A stretch of 64,000 nucleotides of DNA, from contig JAEVLN010000014.1 of NCBI GenBank assembly GCA_018350325.1, positions 372,001 through 436,000 on the forward strand, in the 5' to 3' direction. The notes below the pieces were generated by a model that was not told the DNA's origin, did no database searches, and was given only the letters and a program-made list of their open reading frames with translations. Shown in pieces: positions 1 to 11,099 of the stretch (position 1 is its first letter; the number at the start of each line of letters is the position of its first letter). The translations under genes and the position numbers were made by a program. This stretch comes from Globodera rostochiensis (taxonomy: Eukaryota > Nematoda > Chromadorea > Rhabditida > Heteroderidae).

Positions 1-737
1 CCATCAAAAAGATCTGAAAACCAATTGAAATTGTAGCCGGCATCGGATCGGACGCCGATCGGAGGATTTTTCGGGGGTTCAGGTCCGGAATCCCGGGGTT
101 TTTAGCATTTTCCGAAGTCCCCCTCCCCCTCCAATTTTGAAAAACCGAGCCCTGAAAGAATCCAGCAAATTTTTGTCGGATTTTTGGTAATTAAAGCAAT
201 AATTAAAAAAATGCATTTCTAAAATTGGTCTATTCACCTTTTTGGCACTCCGTTCTGAGGACAGTTTGGGTTAAGTTCAATAAAACAACAAAACACAAAT
301 AGTCCAACAATTTTTGATTGGATTTTTGCGATCGCATCATTCAATCTAAAATTTTGCTTAGAATAATCGTAAAGATTCTAATGTAAAGCCGGCTTAATAA
401 AATATTATACAATTTTAAAACAAAAATAATATTTTTTTGGTCTCTAAGGCTATTTAAATGGATAAAATCTTTTTGCTTTGCCTGCGTATTAATTGCTCGC
501 GTTATTCGATTTGCCACGAAATGCTTAAGAATTTCCAATGCCATGTTCGTGCCCTCTGCCGTATCCCCCCCCCCCCCCCCTAAGACAAATTGCCAATGCC
601 ATCATTCACACAATCCCCCCTCCCCCCCAAAACAATCCCCCCCCCTCCTCCCCCCCCCAGATGAATGTTGTTGGCAAAATCAGCCACATAATAAGGTCAT
701 CCTAATATGGCCACCCCCTCCCATCCCCCACCACCCC
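1..737. other. gene-free left edge, C-tract rich
   Basis: No exon with a recognisable product was found. The first 540 bases are ordinary AT-rich sequence. From about 567 to 737 the + strand is dominated by C runs and CCCTCC/CCACC words. The open frames here are low-complexity proline stretches and are not convincing genes. Confidence 0.5.
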
Positions 738-1229
738 CAGGGATCTCAGATCACCTTGGAGGAAAAATGGCAAACGGCTTCTAAAAAATGGCATTATAAT
801 GGCATCGGGGGGTCCAAAAAATGGCATTATAATGGCATCGGGGGGTCCAAAAAATGGCATTATAATGGCATCGGGGGTCCAAAAAATGGCATTATAATGG
901 CATCGGGGGGTCCAAAAAATGGCATTATAATGGCACTTTTTCTTAACAAATTTCAAAAAGACATTTTTTTTTTGAAAATTCTGGAGGGGGTCGGCGGTGC
1001 CGATAGGCGCCACCGAGAAAATTTTGAATTTTTGACTCTTATTTGTTAGATATTTGTAACTAAAAACTTCAAATTGTCTATTTTCAGGAAATCCCTCAAA
1101 AAATGAAAATTTTCCCGAAAGTTCCAAGAAATGGCAAAATAATGGCAAGTGTGGAGAAATAGCAAATGTAATGCCAAATTTTCAAAATAATGGCATTTGC
1201 CATTAAAAAAGGGCAATTTGAGATCCCTG
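738..1229. mobile_element. hAT-like non-autonomous element
   Basis: The element begins CAGGGATCTCAGAT and ends with the inverted counterpart ATTTGAGATCCCTG, giving nearly perfect terminal inverted repeats. The flanking octamers are ACCACCCC (left) and ACCACCAC (right), a 7/8 match that fits the 8-bp target duplication of hAT transposons. The interior has no transposase frame. It is built from iterated ATGGCATTATAATGGC-type words, including a 33-bp tandem array. Family assignment rests on TIR sequence and duplication length only. Confidence 0.6.
783..936. repeat. 33-bp tandem array inside the hAT-like element
   Basis: About 4.7 copies begin at 783, 816, 849, 881 and 914 (steps 33, 33, 32, 33). 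Each carries AAAAAATGGCATTATAATGG followed by a G run and TCC. Steps divisible by three leave frames open on both strands, which explains the ORFs here. Confidence 0.9.
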
Positions 1230-1719
1230 ACCACCACCCCCCCCATTCCTTAGCTTTATTAATATTTTAATCAATTTAATTGCAATTTCAAATAATTTTG
1301 ATCATTTGGTGTCATATGAATTTTGCATTGTGAATGACTCCGCGCACCGCCAAAAAACAATAAATGTCTCCCTCCCAAAGTTGCGCACATTTTTGTGTCA
1401 CTCTTTCGGCCGACGATTTTCTCCACCACTTTTTTTGTTGCGCATTTTACAACTTTTGGGTTTCAGCGGTGCGACCTTTCGCCAAAAAGAAAAATGAAAA
1501 TGCAATTAATTACCATTTTTTGGCCATTTGTCGTCCTCCGCCGCCGAAATTTTTCATTATATTTTTTTGGCATTTTCGGGCGTTTCTCCCCTCCGGCGAA
1601 AGTTTCCATCGGGCGAATTCGTCGCGCTAACGGCCCCATTCCCCCAACCGTTCCACTCCCGCAACAAATGACGACATTGCCCCAGGCAATTGGGCCCCGG
1701 GGGGGGGGGGGGGGGACGG
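1230..1719. other. collagen upstream region
   Basis: AT-rich, then mixed sequence with no recognisable exon. It ends in a run of about 16 G (about 1698-1715) immediately upstream of the TATA-like box of the collagen gene. It probably holds the collagen promoter. Confidence 0.4.
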
Positions 1720-1726
1720 TATTTAA
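1720..1726 (+). promoter_or_regulatory. TATA-like box of the collagen gene
   Basis: TATTTAA lies 183 bases upstream of the collagen ATG, directly after a poly-G run. Spacing suits a core promoter with a short 5' UTR, possibly containing a small intron (GTAAGT near 1785). Assigned from motif and position only. Confidence 0.4.
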
Positions 1727-1908
1727 GGGACGTACACCGCTCAATGGGCATCAGTTGTCTTTAGCAGACTGAAGCAAAAGTAAAGTAAGTAAAAGCATTT
1801 TCTGATTAAGGACCATTTTTGAAAATAATTTCATAAAATTTTTGGCCGAATTTCCCTGTCAAAAACTTTATAAAATGTCAAATTTGACTCTTTTACCCCC
1901 CTTCAAAG

Positions 1909-2997
1909 ATGGCCGACTTTGACAAACATGCTGCCCAGCGCGAGGCGGAGTCGCTGCGCACGTTGGCCTTCTTCGGCGTGTGCCTGTCCACCGTGGCCAC
2001 AGTGATCGCCGTGATGTCCGTGCCGTTCGCCTACCAACACTTCCAACAGATCGGCTCGCAGATGCAAAACGACGTGGACTTCTGCAAATTGCGTTCCGGC
2101 AACATGTGGCGAGAGGTGCCGAGTTTTAGAAAATATAAAAATGATCGACGGGTGGATCAAAATTCTCATTTTTCCTCCCAGGTGACCCGCACCCAGGCCT
2201 TCTCCAAAGTCTTGCACGAGGGTCGTCACAAGCGTCAGGCGAGCTCGTGCTGCGGCTGTGGCGTGTCGCCCCCGGGCCCGCCCGGCCCCCCTGGCCAAGC
2301 TGGACAGCCCGGCGGTGACGGACAACCGGGAGGAGCTGGACAACCTGGAGCACCCGGTTCATAATAAATCATTTAAAATTTATTTTGATTTTTGTATTTT
2401 CAGCTGTTGCGCCACCCCGCCAGTACCCCAGCGGTGGCGGATGCGTGCCCCAATGTGAGGCTGCTCAGCCTGGACAGCCCGGCCCGCAGGGACCTCCTGG
2501 CCAAAACGGACAGCCCGGTCATCCCGGAGAGTCGGCACCGCCAGCCGGACGTGGCCCGCCCGGACAACCGGTCAGATTTACGAATTTTGAAAACTTTTTA
2601 AACTTCTCACATTTCCAGGGTGCCCCCGGACCCGACGGACAGCCCGGCGGCCCCGGCGAGGCTGGAAAGCCTGGAGCGCCCGGACAGCTTACCCAAGGCC
2701 CACCGGTGGTCGGACCGCCCGGCCCACAAGGACCGTCTGGCCAGCCCGGATCGCCCGGCGAGCCTGGACAGCCCGGACAGCCTGGCAACCCCGGAGGACA
2801 AGGACCCCCTGGCGACGGTGGTGCACCCGGCGGACCCGGCAACCCTGGAGGCAACGGAGAGCCCGGACACCCCGGAGGGCAGGGAGCCGTCGGACAGTGC
2901 GGTAAGTCGAATTGGAAGCCATTTTAAAACATTTATTAAAATCTGTCCAACTCTTTCAGACCACTGCCCACCACCCCGTACCGCGCCCGGCTACTGA
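1909..2997 (+). CDS. nematode cuticle collagen
   Basis: Structural collagen of the cuticle, secreted by the hypodermis and assembled as Gly-X-Y trimers. Exons: 1909-2115, 2182-2356, 2404-2570, 2619-2901, 2960-2997 (289 aa); phases close and every intron is GT-AG. Residues about 1-69 form the nematode cuticle collagen N-terminal domain, with a hydrophobic segment near 20-42. A subtilisin-type cleavage site RHKRQ is at 84-88. Three Gly-X-Y blocks follow, separated by cysteine clusters ([12 protein letters not shown]). The C-terminus ends in [11 protein letters not shown], a very typical ending for this family. Length matches the usual 280-330 aa. The start is the only ATG placed before the N-terminal domain. 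Intron 1 is 66 nt with no in-frame stop, so its retention would keep the frame. Which col gene this is cannot be told. Confidence 0.96.
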
Positions 2998-3179
2998 TCA
3001 TGATCCGAACTTGGATGGGGCAGGAAGTTCCGCCGAAAACGATGGACGAAGCTGCAGTCTTTTCACCTATCACAATTCTCCCGATCATTTTGGCATCATT
3101 AAAAAGCTGATCGAACAATTCATAATGTTATTTTTGTATTTTAAATTAACATTCTTGGAATGTTCTATTGCACCAAAAA

Positions 3180-3185
3180 AATAAA
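3180..3185 (+). terminator. collagen polyadenylation signal
   Basis: AATAAA lies 183 bases after the collagen stop codon, in AT-rich 3' UTR sequence. Confidence 0.5.
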
Positions 3186-4137
3186 TCTGATCGGAGCTTA
3201 TTGAAAGTTTATTTGTCGTCCGTTGAAAAGCTTCTTCTTCAACACAACGAAACAAGCGAATTTTGTTGGATTTGCGCGAGAGTATTTTAAACAAAGTAAT
3301 TTTGTTCATTATCAAAAATGTTGTTTGGTGCCGTGCCGGTTTTATTGTAAAATTAAAATCTATTTTCTTGGTCATAATTTTAATATTTTATTAATTTATT
3401 TTAATCTCTTTCAATTTAAATTTTGTGGTTTCATGTATAAAGTTTCGGGAAGTAAAATGACAAAATTTAAACAACTTGCACGTTCATCAAAATTTTTAAA
3501 TAGTAATTTTATATTTCCTCATTTAATTTTAAATTCAAAATATGGCAGGCACTGTGACGTGGAGGTGCCGGCCGTCGCCAACAAAATGCCGGAGCAAATA
3601 CAATTAACGGCAGAAAGTGTCCAACATTTTTTTGTTCACAAAGCTTATCAAATGAGTTTTGAACAAAAAATATTTATTCTTGATTTTTTTAAAGATAATT
3701 GTTTAAATATTGGAATAAGAAGAGATAGATGTGTTTGAAGAAGTTTTTGCTTTATTTGACGTTAAAGATAATTGGTGAAATTCAGAAGTTCAAAAAAAAC
3801 ACATATTCAATAATTGTGTCAATGGAACAGAACATTTTTGCAAATTGAATAAGGAATTGAAAATTTTTGGATTAATTTTATTTAAAAAACAAATAAAGAG
3901 ACCAGGAGGAACAGGCGGTCTATTTGGACAGACGCGCCGGGGTTGGACCTCGGCTGGTGCATGCCGGCTGTGCAAAAAGTTAACAAAATTTCTTAAAAAT
4001 TTAATACAAAAAAAAATAGTTTTTTGACGAAGGCCAAGCAGATTGAAATCCGTTTTTAATCGGTTGAATATTGCGCGGGCTTGAAAATCACGATATTTAA
4101 ATATTTATTTTATTTATTTATATGTCTTAAAAGGTGT
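3186..4137. other. AT-rich intergenic region with one unexplained open frame
   Basis: A 171-codon + strand frame (3223-3738) is open but strongly AT-biased, lacks a recognisable domain and has no splice context. A more GC-rich patch at about 3545-3600 interrupts it. A second short open stretch lies at about 3845-4027. These could be decayed coding sequence or chance; no function is assigned. Confidence 0.35.
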
Positions 4138-4442
4138 CAACCCAACTCATCACCTCCATGTTTGAACCTTTTTATAGCTTTTTTCAAAATAAACAAAGCA
4201 AAATATAATTGGAATTATTTGAAAGCTTTAAATGTGCCAAATATAATCACTTTAAACCATTTATTTTTGATTTTTTCGGGATTTTCAGGCCATAACTTTT
4301 CTTAAGCTTAACATATCGAATTGAATTAAAGTTTATTATATTCGGCACATTTAGAGCTTTCAAATAAAACCAATTAGATTTGGTCTCGTTCATTTTGAAA
4401 AAAGTTATAAATTTTTAAACTTGGAGGTGATTAGTTGTGTTG
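4138..4442. repeat. long imperfect palindrome (MITE-like)
   Basis: The left arm, about 4138-4255, is matched by the reverse complement of 4326-4442 over about 117 bases with scattered mismatches. The arms share AATCACCTCC/CATCACCTCC near the outer ends and ATTTGAAAGC near the middle. The loop is about 70 bp. No coding capacity is seen. The form suits a foldback or MITE element; I could not identify a target duplication. Confidence 0.8.
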
Positions 4443-4514
4443 GTGATGAGATGGGGGAGACCCGTCTTAAAAGCTCATTTGTCAGCAAAAAATTTTGAAT
4501 AAAAATAAAATGTT

Positions 4515-4587
4515 TGGCCCATCGCGGGTTCGAACCGCGGACCTTCAGTGTGTAAGACTGACGTGATAACCACTACACTAATGGACC
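4515..4587 (-). tRNA. tRNA-Val (anticodon TAC)
   Basis: Read on the minus strand this is a complete 73-nt tRNA including the discriminator A. The acceptor stem is GGTCCAT/ATGGGCC, the D arm GTGT..TCAC, and the anticodon stem TCAGT/ACTGA with loop CTTACAC (anticodon TAC). The T arm CGCGG-TTCGAAC-CCGCG is perfect. Both internal promoter boxes are intact (B box GGTTCGAAC). There is no intron. It decodes GUA valine codons. Confidence 0.96.
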
Positions 4588-5042
4588 AATGAGTGGAGTT
4601 CCACAAAAACTCTAATCCCTCTTTTAAATATATCCATTTTTTCTGAGTTCTGTTTTTTTTCGCTTTAAAATCTTCATGAAAAGTATTGTTACATTTGGGG
4701 CATTTTTAAACGAAAGTTGACCGTGCTTTCTAAATAAATAATGCTAAAAATTCTTAATTAATTTGGCCATCTGCCAAAGATTTATTCAAAGTTTAAACAA
4801 AAATTCTTCAAAAATTCCAAAAACTGAAAGTTTAGATGCCTCGTTTAAATTTAATGTAAAATTTAAAAATTAAAATAGGGAAATAATTTTTTATTAGCGA
4901 TTTTATCATTATTATAAACAAAAGTTTAAAAGTGCATTGATTTTATTTATAAATGGCGATTAAAACAACAAAAATATGTACAAAAAAAAATATGGAAATT
5001 ACTAATTAAAATGAGAATTTTTAAAATGAATAAATATCATTT
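4588..5042. other. AT-rich spacer between tRNA and LBP/BPI gene
   Basis: Very AT-rich sequence with no recognisable gene. It probably includes the 3' UTR of the minus-strand LBP/BPI gene, whose stop codon is at 5043-5045. Confidence 0.5.
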
Positions 5043-8000
5043 TCATTCGCACGGTTCGCTCGCGCCAAGCGGCGACGACCCGTCGGCTGAATAAAGTTCA
5101 AAATTGGACTTAATGTGCACAGCGCGGGACACAAAATGCACTTCGGGGTTTAGAACACGCTAAAAATGAATAATAATAATAATAATAATATTTTTTTAAT
5201 CTTAGAAAATACTAAAAAATTTATTAATAATTTTTATGCTTTTTTTTTTAAATTTATGCTTTTAATAATCACGAAAAATTCATATAAAATGCAATTCAAT
5301 TGACGCCTATTTTTATCTTGTGTTTATAAATGTGTATTTATTTGGGTTTTTATTTAATTTAATAAATAATTAAAAATAATTTTACAATTGGAATTCCACC
5401 GACGCCCGGGGGCATATCCAGCTTACATCCCTTTGCCAGTTTTTTGTTAGCCGACTGAAGAAGAAAATGTTGCATTTTTTAATAAAAAAATTTAGTGCTT
5501 TTTTTTTAAAATTTAAATTTGTATAATAGCCCTCCAAAATTGGACCTCCGGCACTTTCTCCTTCATTAGACTCGTCAAAGTGTCCAAGCCTTCCTGGGTC
5601 ATGCCGCTTTTCACGTCCGTGCCAATGTCCGTTAGCGTCAGGCTGGGAAGTGTCAGGTTGGCCTTGATTATTTCGCCTGAAAAGCCTAGGTAATTAATTA
5701 ATTATTATTCTAAGGCAAATTTGTTGAACACTTTTTACAACATTTTAAAATTAATTAATCATAAACGCGCATTTTAAAATGACCGGATCGGAAACCGGAT
5801 AATCCGGGTTTTAGCACAAAAACGGATTCCGTCATACCGGATCCGGTCCGGGATCGGGCTCTACTAAAACTTATTCTTAATAAAAGCTAAAATTATTTTA
5901 TTGAGCTTTTAGGGTTCAAATTTTTGAATTATTTTTATGGTTTTAAATTTTTTTAATTGCCTAATTAAAATTTACGCAAATATTTTTTTAGATTAAAAAA
6001 ATTATTGGAAAGCCTTTGCTTTTTTACCCTCGGAATTGACGTTGATTTGGGCAGTCGATGTTGATTTAAATGTTCCCAACTTTTTTTTGTTTGTGTGCCC
6101 GAAGAATTCAAGCTTGGCAATTTGTTCAAGAATTATTGTGCCTGAAAAATGTTAAAAAATTGCATTTTTTTAAACTAAAAAAAAGTACCATTTTCATAAA
6201 TTGTGGCGGACGGTGCGCGCATTGTTCGCATTATCAGGTCCACTTTTTCGTCGGGATATTCGTCAGCGGCGGCCTTAGAAACAACAAATTTGGATGATTA
6301 ATGTTAAAATTAAAAATTAAATTATTCATAAATTTTTTTTAAAAATTTTTTTGTTTGAAGCTCTGACCGGCAAAAGACTTCGAATGCAAATGCCAGTGTC
6401 GATCAACGTTTGGACTAGGTCTTCGTCCTCATCTTTAAACAAATATTTTAATTTGATAATTAATTTTAATATAAAAATAAATATTTATTATTTGTAAAGC
6501 CAAGATTTAAATGGATTAAAACCGTAAAATAGCTTAAAATATGAACTAAAAAGTCCCAAAAATGTCAGACTTTGTGGACTAAAAAGTTATCTCTAGTGTA
6601 TGTATGTAAAAATAACCTTTTCGCATTAAAAAAATTAAAAATCTTTGCTTTAATTCAGAGGACTCCCAAAGCGTCCTTGAATGGCAAGGACAGTCCTTGA
6701 AAAGTTTAATTATTTGCGACCTTGTCTTTTTATACGCCTGCTGATTGGACTCCTCTTGACTATCAGTGTGCCGTTTTCGTCCTCAACGCCATGGTCATCC
6801 AGTGAAACGTCTAAATAAGTACAAATAAAATCATTTTTTTAATTTCAAAAATCCAAAATGTTTTTTGCATTTTCAGTACCGTCTTCGTCACCCGACTCGC
6901 AGGTCAGTCGCATCAGACGCCCAACCGCGGGCGTGTCAGGACCAATTTTTACCACAAAGAAGCCAACTCTGACAAATTGAATTTTGCATTTTACGTTTAA
7001 TGCCAATGCCAAAACATTTATTAAAATTAGGGTAGGCCGGGACCGGGATCCCGACCGGGACCGGTCAGGAAATTCCCGGTTTTTGAAATCCCGGTCCCGG
7101 TTTTTGAAAAGTGGAAATCCCGGTCCCGGTTCGAGATGCTGGTCCCGATCCCGTCCCGGCTTTCACGGTCCCGGTTAATCCCGGTCCCCCCAAAATTCCG
7201 GGGCCGGCCTACTCTAATTAAAATATGCCAAGCATTGGCAGAACGCCAAAGGCTTTTGCATAATGTACAAATATTGGCAGAATGCCAAGGACTACCTGTG
7301 CATGTGGTAAAGCATAGTGTTGATGGTGTAATCGCTAAGCAATATGTCGGCCATTTTACAATTTTTTCCTATGCAGGCCTAAAATTGTCGTAAAATTTTA
7401 ACGCGAATTTGTGCCGAAAACAGCGAAATTTATTTTAATGGTTTTAAAAATTTAACCGGAATTTGTGCCGGGAACGGCGAGAACGGAGTGCAGCCCCAAC
7501 CACAAACGCTGAAGTCGCCTAAAAAGCGAAAAAAACTTTTTCAAAAAAGAAAAACAAAAAAAAATTACCCCTCAATTTTATGGTGTAATCGTTGCTGGTC
7601 GCGGAACTGCCCAACAATTGAGAATTCAGAAAAAGGTTGTCCAGTTTTTTCTGAATATTTTAATTATTTAAAATATTTATTTTAAATCCAAAAGTTTATA
7701 AACTTCTTATTAAACTATTCTATTCATATCACCAATTTAATTAAATATTGATTAGTTTATTTGGGCTTAAAATTTAAAGACCAAAAATTTAAACATTTTT
7801 AAAACCAAAATGTATTAAATTAATTTATTTGACCATGTCCATCAATTGCATTATTAGCGATATTGGCGACGGCGCTTTTTTGGCTGGTGCTTTTGTCGTC
7901 GCCGTTTCGGAAGCCTGGAAAATTAAATTTTTTTAATTTAAATTTTTTTAGGTGCCCCCCTCTTGAAAAAACAAAAAACCAAAAAAACTCAGAAATATTT

Positions 8001-11000
8001 TTCCTGAAAATTATTTTTACTTCTGTTGAACTTGCCGACAATGTTGTGCCGTTGCTACTGCTGCTTTCTGTTGTTGTCGTCAATGGTGTTGTTGTTTTTG
8101 TGGTTGTGGTCTGAAAACATTTTTTCACAAAAAAAAATTATATAATTTTTATTACCCCTCCGCTTTCCGTCAACGCCGAGAGGCACGACGAATTTAAGGC
8201 CACTTGCGCGATCGATTTGAATGCAATTTTCTTGGGCACAACGCCAGAAATTTGCGGGTTAACTTGCTCTTCGACCATTTGCGGGACGCGTTTACAAAGC
8301 TAAACAAAACAAAAATAACACTTTTAAGTAATTATATAAATTTAATACATTTTTAAGTAATTATATAAATTTAAAAAATTTAAAACATTTTTAAGTAATT
8401 ATATAAAATTTAAATAGCAACAAAACCTGTGAAGTGACTTGACGCTGCACAATTTTATTGATTTTATGCTTAATAAAAATGTTTAACTAAGCCGTTCATT
8501 TAATATTAACAAAAGACATTAATTTAATATTGTAAATTTTTTAAATAAATTTTATTAAGCTAAATGTTTCAAGTAATTTGTTTTAATAAATATTAAAATT
8601 AAACAATTTAACTGACCTTCAGTTGCTGATTGGCAATGTCACCCAGCAGACCACCAGATTGAATTGATGTTTGAACATTGCCAACACGGCCGGTGCCTAA
8701 ATTTAAATGATTAAAATTAAAATTTATATTATTTTTTAAATTAAATTTATTAAACAAATTAATAATTTTAAGACCATCAAATCAATAAAAAAGATTAGCC
8801 TTATTTTAATGATTAAAATTGAAATAATTTATTTTTAAATATTAATGTTTTACCTCTTTATTTTTCATTTAATTACACAATCAAATAATTCATTAAATGA
8901 ATAAAATAAAATTTACCTTATTTAAATGATATTTAAATATAATTTAATTAATTAAAATGTAAATTCTTTGCTTACAAGAAACGACGCGAAGTTTGGGCGA
9001 GCCGGTTATCGCGCTGTTCTCAACAACCACGCCGACGATAACTTTGACCTGCAATTTTTGATTTAATTTTGGTTAAATTAGTAATTTAAAATGCTTATTA
9101 AATTAATTAATTCAAAATTTTTTTCGAATTTTTGCCACCTTCTGAGCGGTGACTTGAACTTGGCCAAACAATGCCAACGCGTGCATAATGGTAATTTGAC
9201 CTCCCAAGTCGCCGTTTACACTGTGCCAATGTTTTTATATTACACAAAATTATATATACATTTTTAAATCGTTAATAATTAATTTTATTAAATAAATATT
9301 TAAAACATTTAAATATAGCTACATTAATTATTACCTGACATCGATGTTGCGCACATCCATCACCAAACGATTTGGCTGTGCCGGTTTGAAGGAAACATCT
9401 AATTATTTTAAATTTAATTGAATTTATAAATAATTTAAAATTTATTTTTACAATTTCAATAAAATATTTTATTAACCTTTAGAGCACTTGTAATTGTTGA
9501 CGTGCAAGTGCTCAATTCTGAGACAGCCGTCGGCCTAAAATAATATATTTTTTTAATTTTTAATTTTACATTTTTCAATTGCCTGAGGCAAACATTGGCT
9601 GATTGACGACAGCTTGGCACGTTTTATTTGATAATCTAAATTTTAAAAATTATTATAATAATTCTTTCACAATTTATTTTCCCACTCAATATTCCGACAA
9701 GTTCGCGCGACATATAACGAAAAGCCGCCGGATTTAGCCGTGCTTTGATGCCCGGCTGAGTCGAGTCGTTAGCCGAAGCAGCCAGGGCCGGGTTGAAATC
9801 TTTTCTAAAATTAAAAAAAAAATTATAAATAATTAATAGAGCCCGACATTTTCAAAATTCCTGGGCCTGGATTTTAGGAAGGTTCCTGGACCTGATTTCC
9901 TGGACCAAAAATCCAGGTCCAAGAAAATCCAGGCTCGCGGAGGCTCACTGGACATGAAACGCTAGATCCAGGAAAAATCCAGGCTTGGATACCTAGGTCC
10001 AGGTCGAGCTCGAATAATTAGAGACCGGATCCGGATCCGGGTTTTTGGGCCAAACCCCGGATTATCCGGTCTTGCTTTTTTCGAACTTTGGAATCCGGTT
10101 ACCGGATCGGGATGAGGCCAAAATTGCCGGGGCTCAATTAATAATAAATATTTTTGCCGACCTCCCGGCCAAATTGCATGGCGGCGGTGGACCGTCGCAA
10201 TTCACGGCCTGCAGCAGCTGCTGTTGTTGCTGTTCATTGTCATCGGACACAGAGCTGCTGACATTTGAAGCAGCAATGCTAATGTTTGAAGATAAAGCAT
10301 CACTAAAAAAAAATTAAAAAATAAAACCTAAATTGTTTCCGTACAAAAAATTATAAATGATTTATTAATAAATTAAAATGTTTAGCAATTAAATTAATTT
10401 TTTGGTACAAAAATAACATTTTAAACAATTTTAATACCTTGCGTCAACTTGATCCACAGACTCAACCTGATGATATTGAATATTTAATTAATTTAGAAAG
10501 GTAAATAAATATGCTAATCAAAAAAGCAAAACATTCAAACCCCCAGATCCGAATTTGAAGTTGGCACTGTGCCATTTGACGAAGAATCAATCCCCAGATC
10601 CGAATTTGAAGTTGGCACTGTGTTGCTCACGGGGCGTGACTGAATTTATTCGATCTTTGATTTTTATAATTTTTAATTTATAGCAATTAATTAAAATTTA
10701 AAACAAATTGCACACCGGTTGAACGATATTTGATTTTGGCACTGGTCCAGCATTTGGCTTTACGTTCTGGCGATTTGCATAACCTTTCGGCTTCGTTTGG
10801 TAAGAACCTGGCCCAGAAATTGCCCTTGGCAGTTTTACAGACGAAGCGCAAATTATTGCCGAAAATATCAACTAAAACAGCAACAAAATTAAAATAAACA
10901 TTTTTAGATAACTTTATTAAATTTTAACATTTTTTTAATTAATGAAATTATTTATATTTATTTATAAACGAAACAAAATTTAATGTACTTTTAAATATAT

Positions 11001-11099
11001 CAAATATAATTATTCAATAAATATGTGCTGTAATTAATTAATATTATAAATAATTTAAAATTAAATTAAACTCACAATGATAAGGCTTGGCTTCCACAT
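5043..11099 (-). CDS. secreted LBP/BPI/CETP-family lipid-binding protein
   Basis: Exons in transcript order: 11076-11099, 10716-10871, 10541-10639, 10438-10466, 10162-10302, 9686-9804, 9583-9635, 9477-9534, 9335-9398, 9139-9220, 8976-9048, 8617-8696, 8156-8299, 8021-8110, 7834-7914, 7569-7650, 7457-7518, 7296-7378, 6880-6968, 6721-6810, 6368-6432, 6189-6273, 6028-6141, 5546-5676, 5386-5454, 5043-5159. Phases close to 759 aa. Residues 1 to about 21 (MWKPSLIILIFSAIICASS) are a signal peptide. The N-terminal barrel follows a low-complexity S/T/Q stretch and keeps the family's disulfide pair (Cys300, Cys328). A Thr/Ser-rich linker (about 375-404) leads to the C-terminal barrel, with GTPF-like CTPFSPFP, SDYTINTMLYHMH and a typical ending. 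An acidic, dibasic insert (RRIKRQ at 561-566) is unusual. The family binds lipids or LPS outside the cell; C. elegans NRF-5 is the named relative. Intron 7 appears to use a GC donor. Confidence 0.9.
7028..7216. mobile_element. hAT-like MITE in LBP/BPI intron
   Basis: 189 bp flanked by a perfect 8-bp duplication, ATTAAAAT (7020-7027 and 7217-7224). Ends are TAGGGTAGGCCGG and its inverted partner CCGGCCTACTCTA. The interior is iterated CCCGGTCCCGG words. It lies in the intron between the LBP/BPI exons at 7296-7378 and 6880-6968. Confidence 0.8.
9839..10135. mobile_element. composite hAT-like MITE in LBP/BPI intron
   Basis: Flanked by a perfect 8-bp repeat AATTAATA (9831-9838, 10136-10143). Outer ends are GAGCCCGAC and its partner GCCGGGGCTC. 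Internally a second pair of ends (GTCGAGCTCG ... GAGACCGG) meets near 10010-10025, and the two halves have different core words (CCAGGTCC versus CCGGATCC). This suggests two elements side by side or nested. Confidence 0.65.

Noticed and set aside
543..1148. Opposed frames of 148-168 codons
   Set aside because: They arise from the 33-bp repeat and poly-C tracts within a hAT-like element.
2519..2922. Minus-strand frames with collagen-like Gly-Pro repeats
   Set aside because: Antisense shadow of the collagen; Gly-X-Y coding is GC-rich and reads as Gly/Pro on the other strand.
3223..3738. 171-codon + strand open frame
   Set aside because: Strongly AT-biased composition, no recognisable domain, no supported promoter or splice sites; kept only as a note.
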